DNA of 8,441 bases from Hyphomicrobiales bacterium (GTDB lineage: Bacteria; Pseudomonadota; Alphaproteobacteria; Rhizobiales; Xanthobacteraceae): contig JACQTM010000152.1 of assembly GCA_016210825.1 (NCBI GenBank), forward strand, positions 1 to 8,441, in the 5' to 3' direction. The translations under genes were made by a program, and so were the position numbers. The notes beneath the pieces were generated by a model that searched no databases, had not been told where the DNA came from, and worked only from the letters and a program-made list of their open reading frames with translations. Each line of letters begins with the position of its first letter. Position 1 is the stretch's first letter. This document shows positions 1 through 4,298 of this stretch, one piece after another.

Positions 1-121
1 ATGCGGGAGTTGGTGCGGTGATAATCAGGTATGTCTATTCATCGGGTAGTTTCATTCTATCCACAATATGATTGGCTACGATCGGGACTACGTCACGTCT
101 ATCATCAATTCCGAAACGTCC
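1..121. other. Left flank of the insertion sequence, no gene assigned
   Basis: This short, comparatively AT-rich stretch lies left of the insertion sequence. On the plus strand all three frames hit a stop within about 70 bases. On the minus strand one frame is open from the IS junction (123) to a TAG at 35-37. That frame is in register with the interrupted gene on the other side of the element, giving about 29 codons. Their codon use (AGA, CTA, ATA-like) and predicted residues do not look like the expected continuation of the DUF6456-like protein. I see no other feature here. Confidence 0.4.
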
Positions 122-145
122 TAAAGCGGGATGACTTTAGGCTGA
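121..145 (+). repeat. Left terminal inverted repeat of the IS630 element
   Basis: It begins CTAAAGCGGGATGA, then C, TTTAGG, CT and GA. Compared with the reverse complement of 1153-1177, the first 14 positions are identical, position 15 is C against T, TTTAGG is identical, CT is replaced by TC, and GA is identical. The outermost C/G lies outside the TA duplication, so the true transposase-defined end is probably at 124. Confidence 0.9.
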
Positions 146-147
146 AT

Positions 148-168
148 CGATTTGGGATTCCCAAATCG
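148..168. repeat. 21-base perfect palindrome inside the IS left end
   Basis: The arms CGATTTGGGA (148-157) and TCCCAAATCG (159-168) are perfect reverse complements around a single central T. It sits just inside the left terminal repeat and upstream of the transposase gene. No matching palindrome is seen inside the right end. It could be an accessory transposase-binding or promoter-control site; its role is inferred from position only. Confidence 0.6.
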
Positions 169-184
169 GCAGGGTTCTGATTCA

Positions 185-214
185 AGATGCTGGCTGGAAT
201 GGAGGCCAGCATCT
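185..214 (+). promoter_or_regulatory. Hairpin over the transposase ribosome binding site
   Basis: AGATGCTGGC (185-194) and GCCAGCATCT (205-214) are perfect 10-base complements enclosing a 10-base loop (195-204). The likely Shine-Dalgarno sequence GGAGG (201-205) lies at the loop/stem edge, and the ATG at 216 begins one base after the stem. In mRNA the stem would fill the gap between ribosome binding site and start codon, so it probably limits translation. Insertion sequences such as IS10 and IS50 are known to use similar folding to block translation of read-through transcripts from outside the element. Confidence 0.65.
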
Positions 215-215
215 A

Positions 216-584
216 ATGGGCCGACCCTATTCTCTTGACCTTCGTGAGCGCGTGGTTGCCGCGGTTGATAAAGGCGGCATGTCCCGGCGCCGGGCGGCGG
301 CGCATTTTGGCGTGGGTATCAGTACAGTGATTACCTGGATGCGGCGGCTGCGGGAGACCGGTAGCGTGCGCCCTGGCAAGATGGGCGGCCACAAGCCGAA
401 GGCGATTTCTGGCGAGCACCGCATCTGGCTTCTGCAACGGACCGGAGAGAGAGACTTCACCTTGCGCGGGCTGGTGGCCGAATTCGCCGAGCGCGGCCTC
501 AAGGTCGATTACCGGTCGGTCTGGAACTTCGTCCATGCCGAAAAGCTGAGCTTCAAAAAAAAGCGTGGTCGCCAGCGAGCGTGA
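216..584 (+). CDS. IS630 transposase, N-terminal reading frame
   Basis: This 122-residue frame encodes the DNA-binding part of the transposase. Residues 1-65 form a helix-turn-helix unit, with segments such as RRRAAAHFGVGISTVITWMR, followed by an Arg/Lys-rich linker and a second winged-helix-like segment to about residue 112. It begins with ATG at 216, preceded by GGAGG inside a hairpin. The frame runs over an A8 tract (555-562) and then stops at 582-584 after an out-of-frame tail (KKKRGRQRA). The natural continuation into the catalytic domain is in the next frame. Losing one A, giving TTC AAA AAA AGC, would yield a continuous protein of 314 residues, the usual length for the family. Either slippage joins the frames or the gene has a one-base insertion. 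Confidence 0.88.
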   Translation: MGRPYSLDLRERVVAAVDKGGMSRRRAAAHFGVGISTVITWMRRLRETGSVRPGKMGGHKPKAISGEHRIWLLQRTGERDFTLRGLVAEFAERGLKVDYRSVWNFVHAEKLSFKKKRGRQRA

Positions 585-1161
585 TCGCCCCGACATTGCC
601 CGCAGGCGGGCGCAATGGACGAAGTATCAGAGCCGGATCGAGCCCGAGCGTCTGGTCTTCATCGACGAGACCTGGACCAAGACCAACATGGCGCCGCTGC
701 GGGGCTGGGCGCCGCGCGGCATGAGGCTCACGGCCAAGGTCCCGCACGGCCACTGGAAGACGACGACCTTCCTGGCTGCGCTGCGCCATGACCGGATTGA
801 TGCTCCATGGGTTCTCGACGGCCCGATCGATGGCGAGTGCTTCCAAACTTACGTCGAAAGGGTTCTTCTCCCCACCTTGAAGCGCGGAGACATTGTCATC
901 ATGGACAATCTCGGCAGCCACAAAGGCAAAGCCGTGCGCCGGCTCATCCGCTCAGCTGGCGCCAAACTGATCTTCCTGCCGAAATATTCCCCCGACCTAA
1001 ACCCGATCGAGCAGGTCTTTGCCAAGCTCAAGCACACGCTGCGCAAAGCCGCCGCGCGCGACGTTGATGCCGTTTGCGAGGCGGTCGGTCAGTCGCTTCT
1101 AGCCTTCTCGCCTCAGGAATGCGCCAACTACTTCGAAAACACAGGATACGCCTCGACCTAA
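565..1161 (+). CDS. IS630 transposase, catalytic DDE reading frame
   Basis: This frame encodes the RNase H-like catalytic domain that cuts and joins DNA at the element ends. Counting from the GTG at 565, the catalytic triad is D34 (in LVFIDETWTK), D114 (in IVIMDNLGSH) and E149 (in DLNPIEQVF). The D-E gap is 34 residues, the DD34E arrangement typical of IS630. The domain looks complete to the stop at 1161, inside the right terminal repeat. The GTG at 565 is only the first possible start and has no good ribosome binding site. The protein is more likely produced as a fusion with the upstream frame by slippage on the A8 tract at 555-562. If slippage does not occur, the element is inactive. Confidence 0.88.
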   Translation: MVASERDRPDIARRRAQWTKYQSRIEPERLVFIDETWTKTNMAPLRGWAPRGMRLTAKVPHGHWKTTTFLAALRHDRIDAPWVLDGPIDGECFQTYVERVLLPTLKRGDIVIMDNLGSHKGKAVRRLIRSAGAKLIFLPKYSPDLNPIEQVFAKLKHTLRKAAARDVDAVCEAVGQSLLAFSPQECANYFENTGYAST

Positions 1162-1177
1162 AATCATCCCGCTTTAG
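1153..1177 (-). repeat. Right terminal inverted repeat of the IS630 element
   Basis: Read on the minus strand it is CTAAAGCGGGATGA followed by TTTTAGGTCGA, matching the left repeat at 22 of 25 positions. The stop codon of the transposase (1159-1161) lies inside this repeat, which is common in compact insertion sequences. The flanking TA is at 1175-1176. Confidence 0.9.
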
Positions 1178-1519
1178 TGGACTTTCCGTCTCATCCATCG
1201 TGACAGTGATTTTGCCATCCGGCGTCGTCATTGTGCGCTTCACCGGCGCCAAGTGCTGGCCGCGAAATGGGTCGACCCCGGCATCGCCCCGCGCCAGCGC
1301 CATGCGAACAAGATGCGCGCGCCCCACCGCCGTAATGTCCAGCCCGCCATCCGCCCGGCGGATCGCGAGATCGGACGCAATTAGAAGCTCGGCATCATTG
1401 GCGTCACACAGCCGCTTGCGGGGCTGCTGGTGGCGAACCCGCGTAACCCTGCCTGCGGCAAGATCTGCCAGCAACCGTTCGGCGGATTTATTGAGAACAG
1501 CACCGGTATTTGCACTCAC
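1175..1519 (-). pseudogene. N-terminal remnant of a DUF6456-like regulator, cut by the IS
   Basis: About 115 codons remain, from a GTG at 1519-1517 to the IS junction at 1175. The start of the remnant contains NKSAERLLADLAAGRV. Further on are segments such as LDITAVGRAHLVRMALARGD, DPFRGQH and VTMDETESPL. From memory this pattern (a degenerate HTH-like N-terminus, then GRAHL, DPF..QH and ESPL) is that of DUF6456 proteins of Hyphomicrobiales, which continue after ESPL with a conserved Trp/Arg-rich C-terminal domain. That domain is missing: the frame enters the IS and stops at 1028 after about 49 foreign codons. Across the IS the left flank is in frame but does not resemble the expected C-terminus. 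The GTG overlaps the stop of a short upstream ORF, so the true N-terminus is uncertain. Function in the family is poorly known; a regulatory role is an inference. Confidence 0.6.
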
Positions 1520-1587
1520 GGGCGCGCCCCACAAACGTTGATACGTTGCAGGGCGTGGGCAACACTGGCAAAAAGACGATGGGACAT
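1516..1587 (-). CDS. Short 23-residue ORF overlapping the DUF6456-like remnant
   Basis: An ATG at 1587-1585 has the best ribosome binding site of this locus (AGGAGAGG, seven bases upstream) and lies shortly after a TATAAT. It encodes MSHRLFASVAHALQRINVCG plus ARP and ends at TGA 1518-1516, which overlaps the GTG (1519-1517) that opens the DUF6456-like frame. Two readings are possible. It may be a leader peptide translationally coupled through a GTGA overlap, or it may be the true N-terminus of the regulator separated from the rest by a one-base frameshift. The sequence has no recognisable domain. The strong translation signals support translation; the role is open. Confidence 0.4.
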   Translation of the reverse strand: MSHRLFASVAHALQRINVCGARP

Positions 1588-1599
1588 GGCCAACCTCTC

Positions 1600-1617
1600 C
1601 TAGGAAATTATACCTAG
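1600..1617 (-). promoter_or_regulatory. Promoter -10 TATAAT inside a CTAGG/CCTAG inverted repeat
   Basis: On the minus strand a perfect TATAAT (plus coordinates 1606-1611) sits between the inverted half-sites CTAGG and CCTAG (1600-1604 and 1613-1617, spacer of eight). It lies 18 bases upstream of the ATG at 1587, so the transcript leader would be only about ten bases long. I see no convincing -35 element at 17 bases. A protein bound to the inverted repeat would cover the -10 box and the ribosome binding site. The same half-sites recur at the mucR start (2136-2145). Confidence 0.45.
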
Positions 1618-1640
1618 ATCGTGGCCAAACCATGATAGCT

Positions 1641-1661
1641 AAAGGTGACTTTTCCACCTTT
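1641..1661 (-). terminator. Possible terminator hairpin downstream of mucR
   Basis: AAAGGTG (1641-1647) and CACCTTT (1655-1661) are perfect complements around a seven-base loop. The hairpin lies 53 bases beyond the mucR stop on the minus strand, in the gap before the next promoter. It is AT-rich, and on the minus strand only three T residues end the stem, so it is a weak intrinsic terminator at best. On the plus strand the T run is five long, but no gene needs it there. Confidence 0.3.
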
Positions 1662-1713
1662 TTCACAGGACTTGCGATCTTGCGGCGGCAGCACCGCCCG
1701 GAGCGACGGAAGG

Positions 1714-2130
1714 CTACTTGCGGCGCCGGCGCCGTTGGCCGAGCCCCATTTGCCTTGCAAGCTTCGAGCGAGTTGCGGCGTAATTCGGGGCGACCATCGG
1801 GTAGTCCGCTGGCAGGCGCCATTTCTCCCGATATTGCTCGGGCGTCATCTTATATTGAGTGCGCAGATGTCGCTTAAGCGATTTGAATTTTTTACCGTCT
1901 TCTAGACAGACAAGATAATCGCGCGTGATCGAGCGCTTGACTGAGACCGCAGGCCCGAACGGCTCACTGAAACCTCCACCATTGCCGCTCGAGGCGCGAA
2001 AGAGCGCATTGTGAACATGATTGATGAGTGCTGGGATTTCGCTGGCCGGAACTGTGTTGTTGCTGACGTAGGCCGAGACGATATCTGCGGTCTGTGCGAT
2101 GAAATCGCCATTTGCTTTTTTGTTTGTCAT
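1714..2130 (-). CDS. MucR/Ros-family transcriptional regulator with altered zinc-finger ligands
   Basis: This 138-residue protein belongs to the Ros/MucR family of small DNA-binding regulators and nucleoid-associated silencers of alphaproteobacteria, which bind AT-rich promoters and often repress themselves. Residues 8-45 match the N-terminal oligomerisation region. Residues 60-125 match the zinc-finger domain, including GKKFKSLKRHL, MTPEQYREKW and the family hallmark DYPMVAPNYA, followed by a basic tail ending QRRRRRK. The first ligand C75 and H88 are present. The second Cys is D78, and the second His position is Q92-Y93 where family members have His. Zinc binding is therefore doubtful, although some Mesorhizobium homologues reportedly keep the fold with altered or no zinc ligands. 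The ATG at 2130 was chosen because the family N-terminus begins here. AGGAG (2133-2137) lies close, only two bases from the ATG. An ATG at 2175 would add 15 unlikely residues. Confidence 0.9.
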   Translation of the reverse strand: MTNKKANGDFIAQTADIVSAYVSNNTVPASEIPALINHVHNALFRASSGNGGGFSEPFGPAVSVKRSITRDYLVCLEDGKKFKSLKRHLRTQYKMTPEQYREKWRLPADYPMVAPNYAATRSKLARQMGLGQRRRRRK

Positions 2131-2135
2131 TGCTC

Positions 2136-2145
2136 CTAGGCCTAG
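2136..2145. promoter_or_regulatory. CTAGGCCTAG palindrome at the mucR start
   Basis: This perfect 10-base palindrome is made of the half-sites CTAGG and CCTAG placed back to back. It overlaps the AGGAG ribosome binding site of mucR and ends six bases upstream of its ATG. The same half-sites, spaced by eight bases, flank the TATAAT upstream of the DUF6456-like remnant. A shared regulator, possibly autoregulation, is an inference from position and sequence alone. Confidence 0.35.
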
Positions 2146-2369
2146 CTCAATATTTTGTTTTGCAATTCTACGCACATGCCGTGTGCTTCGAATTCATGCG
2201 GAAATGTAAAAATGTTAAGTCGAAGAGGCAATTACTCGACTTCAGCTTGATAATATTATCCGGATATTTTATTTGCAAGAATTGCATCACCCTCAGTAAG
2301 GAGGGGCGCAGTATTCGAGCCAAACCAAATTAAAGCCTTGAACGGATGCGGTTTGCCGGCATTGCGACG
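2146..2369. other. AT-rich intergenic region upstream of mucR
   Basis: This region separates the two minus-strand genes and is clearly AT-richer than its neighbours, which suits a promoter region targeted by MucR-type silencers. An inverted repeat GCACA/TGTGC (2172-2176 and 2182-2186) sits next to a TAGAAT (2166-2171, minus strand) that could be the mucR -10 element. A 73-codon plus-strand frame (2112-2333) runs through it but overlaps the mucR start and has no coding character. I see no clear terminator for the gene at 2370-3341. Confidence 0.35.
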
Positions 2370-3341
2370 TCAGGCGCTTTTTTCGAGATGCGTGCGCAGC
2401 TCATCGATCGATCCGAAACGGACGACGCCTTCCGCGAGCTCAGCTTCGATCGAGCCGTCGGTGTAAAGCGTATACGCCATGCCATCGACAACGCCGGATT
2501 TTAGAATAGCGGCCGGACGGCGTTCGCTAGTTTGCTGCGATACTGTTGCAGATTGTGACGCCGAAGCGCGATGACCGGCGCTTGCACTGTCGTCCCTGCT
2601 GCGGGTAGGCACGGGATCGCGACCATGATTTGGCGCTTCCGGCGGCACTGGCTGCTGCCCGCCGTTAAGCCAGCGTTCGTTCGCTGCCACGTGTGGCGCC
2701 TGACGCTCGGGAGCAGGCATGCGCACTGGTTCCGCCGATCCATTGCGCGGGGCTGGCGCTGGCCGTGCTGCATTGGGTGACCAACCCTTCGGCTCCAACG
2801 GAAATTCGGTCATTCCCGGTCCTGCCACACGAGCGGGGCCGCGCGACGGTGCCACCCGGGGCGAGAGTGGGGCTTCTTCCATCGGCTCGTGTAGATGTGA
2901 ATCCGGCCGTTGCGACGATGGAAATGCCGGCCGTGGACGCTCCATGATGTGCTCTTCCAGCGCATCGACGGACACTGGTACAAATCTCGGTTCACTCAAC
3001 CTGGGGTCGTGCGATTGATGCTCTAACCTCTGTGATTGTGGATAAGGCCGTGACTGCGCCGACCGAGGCGACCCAATGTCGCGTGGCGGAGCGGCCTCGA
3101 AGCTGTCGGCAGGGCGATTGGCGCGAGGGGCAGGTTTGGCAGCCTGGGCTTCGATCAGACGGCTCAATTGACGGACCGCTGCAGCAAGGCCGACAAGCAA
3201 CAAGCCACCAACGACGGCGACCGTGCCCGCGATAATCAACGTATTGCCGAGACTGAACTCGTTGATTGGAATGCCGAATCCAACCATGGCAACGCCGACC
3301 GCGGTGATCAGCATACCCAACACAAACAAACCAGCTGTCAT
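2370..3341 (-). CDS. Membrane protein with a long disordered Pro/Arg-rich region
   Basis: This 323-residue protein has two predicted membrane helices near the N-terminus (about residues 4-24 and 31-56). A long low-complexity region rich in Pro, Arg, Ser, Gln and Ala follows (about 67-275). The C-terminal segment of about 45 residues is compact and well ordered, with VVDGMAYTLYTDGSIEAEL and RFGSIDELRTHLEKSA. The two ends look like those of conserved hypothetical membrane proteins of Bradyrhizobium and relatives. The tail, with its TDGSIEAEL and FGSIDELR pattern, probably folds as a small beta/alpha domain. Topology is likely both termini cytoplasmic. The ATG at 3341 has GAGAGG upstream. The function is unknown. 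It is divergent from sodB and shares the 3342-3649 intergenic region with it. Confidence 0.85.
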   Translation of the reverse strand: MTAGLFVLGMLITAVGVAMVGFGIPINEFSLGNTLIIAGTVAVVGGLLLVGLAAAVRQLSRLIEAQAAKPAPRANRPADSFEAAPPRDIGSPRSAQSRPYPQSQRLEHQSHDPRLSEPRFVPVSVDALEEHIMERPRPAFPSSQRPDSHLHEPMEEAPLSPRVAPSRGPARVAGPGMTEFPLEPKGWSPNAARPAPAPRNGSAEPVRMPAPERQAPHVAANERWLNGGQQPVPPEAPNHGRDPVPTRSRDDSASAGHRASASQSATVSQQTSERRPAAILKSGVVDGMAYTLYTDGSIEAELAEGVVRFGSIDELRTHLEKSA

Positions 3342-3649
3342 CGACCAACGCCTCTCAACTCACCGCATTTCACGCAATGACAATCTTGAAGCTCTTAGAT
3401 AAATCCCGCAAGTCGAATCATGACAAACGAACGAATTGCCTGCGTGAATTGCTTAACGGCCACGTCCTAACGCATGATGTGCCTACGGTAATCGGATAGT
3501 GGCGCGACGTTCGCACGGCGTGTTATTGCACTCCCATCGTATTCGCGCATTGCTCGGGGTCGCGTCACGACATAATTAAGTGGGCCGTCCGGCCCTTGGA
3601 ACCATTGTCGACACCCCAGCATTCCATAGTAATTCATGGGAGTTATGCT
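3342..3649. promoter_or_regulatory. Divergent intergenic region with a candidate sodB promoter
   Basis: These 308 bases hold the promoters of the minus-strand membrane-protein gene and of sodB. A plausible plus-strand promoter is TTGCTC (3550-3555), a 17-base spacer, then TAATTA (3573-3578). Immediately downstream, near the expected transcript start, is a GC-rich inverted repeat, GGGCC-GTCC-GGCCC (3582-3595). The sodB ribosome binding site GGGAG is at 3638-3642. I found no clear Fur, Irr or SoxR box by eye and no coding frame. For the minus-strand gene I see no convincing promoter. Confidence 0.35.
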
Positions 3650-4252
3650 ATGTCTTTCACGCTTCCCGATCTTCCTTACGCATATGACGCGCTGTCACCG
3701 TATATGTCGCGCGAGACGCTCGAATATCACCACGACAAGCATCATCAAGCTTACGTGACCAACGGCAACAACCTGCTCAAGGGCTCCGAGTGGGAGAGCA
3801 AGCCGCTTGAAGACGTCGTCAAAGGATCGTTCGGCAAGAATCCCGGGCTCTTCAATAACGCCGGACAGCACTTCAATCACGTCCATTTCTGGAAGTGGAT
3901 GAAGCCCGGAGGCGGCGGTGACAAAATCCCAGCCGCGTTGGAGAAAAAGATCGTCGCCGATCTCGGCTCGGTTGCAAAAATGAAGGAGGACTTCATTCAG
4001 GCGGGCGTCACTCAATTCGGCTCTGGGTGGTGCTGGCTCGCAGTCAAAGACGGCAAGATCGTCGTCATGAAGACGCCGAATGGCGAAAATCCGCTTGTCC
4101 AGGGCGCCAAGCCGATTTTGGGCTGCGATGTATGGGAGCATTCCTATTACATCGATTATCGCAACCGCCGCCCTGATTATCTCAAGGCATTCGTCGATCA
4201 CCTGGTTAATTGGGACTATGTCGCCGAGACATTCCAGGCGGCATCCAAGTAG
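3650..4252 (+). CDS. sodB: Superoxide dismutase, Fe type
   Basis: SodB converts superoxide to hydrogen peroxide and oxygen in the cytoplasm. The 200-residue protein is full length for the family. The four metal ligands are visible: H27 (in EYHHDKHH), H77 (in GQHFNHVHFW), and D160 and H164 (in GCDVWEHSYY). Q73, four residues before H77, is the outer-sphere Gln that is typical of the iron enzymes; manganese forms have Gly there and a Gln in the C-terminal domain, which is not seen here. Metal use in vivo can still be flexible. The ATG at 3650 follows GGGAG by seven bases and gives the standard MSFTLPDLPYAYDAL start. An in-frame ATG at 3596 would add 18 residues with no family match. A glycosyltransferase gene follows after 46 bases, possibly on the same transcript. 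Confidence 0.97.
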   Translation: MSFTLPDLPYAYDALSPYMSRETLEYHHDKHHQAYVTNGNNLLKGSEWESKPLEDVVKGSFGKNPGLFNNAGQHFNHVHFWKWMKPGGGGDKIPAALEKKIVADLGSVAKMKEDFIQAGVTQFGSGWCWLAVKDGKIVVMKTPNGENPLVQGAKPILGCDVWEHSYYIDYRNRRPDYLKAFVDHLVNWDYVAETFQAASK

Positions 4253-4298
4253 TCACCGCGCCAGGCTGGCATCGAAACATCCCTCACAGGGATCGGAC

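Larger units (their letters stand above)
122..1176 (+). mobile_element. Complete IS630-family insertion sequence
   Basis: The element is bounded by imperfect terminal inverted repeats (121-145 and 1153-1177, 22 of 25 positions matching). A TA dinucleotide lies at each edge (122-123 and 1175-1176), as expected for the IS630/Tc1-mariner superfamily, which inserts at and duplicates TA. Between the TA copies the element is 1051 bp long. It carries one transposase split over two reading frames (216-584 and 565-1161) and fills the space almost completely. The left end also holds two strong inverted repeats before the transposase start. It lies within a minus-strand gene whose N-terminal part is at 1175-1519. 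Family assignment rests on the DDE motif with 34-residue spacing and the TA target. I do not assign a named IS. Confidence 0.93.

Noticed and set aside
553..921. Minus-strand frame inside the transposase
   Set aside because: It is fully antisense to the DDE domain, whose catalytic residues are intact in the plus-strand frame.
1074..1541. Plus-strand 155-codon frame
   Set aside because: It crosses the IS right end and runs antisense to the DUF6456-like remnant, with no domain and no plausible start signals.
1028..1822. Minus-strand 264-codon frame read as one gene
   Set aside because: It starts inside mucR and ends inside the IS. Only the middle part (1175-1519) has family resemblance; the rest is out-of-frame mucR sequence, intergenic sequence and IS sequence.
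2112..2333. Plus-strand 73-codon frame with a hydrophobic start
   Set aside because: It overlaps the mucR start on the opposite strand, lacks a ribosome binding site and has AT-rich, non-coding-like codon use.
3596..3649. N-terminal extension of sodB from the ATG at 3596
   Set aside because: The 18 extra residues match nothing in the SodB family, and the ATG at 3650 has the good ribosome binding site GGGAG.
4080..4298. N-terminal extension of the glycosyltransferase into sodB
   Set aside because: The segment is the out-of-frame shadow of the sodB 3' end; the membrane-helix start and ribosome binding site point to 4299.
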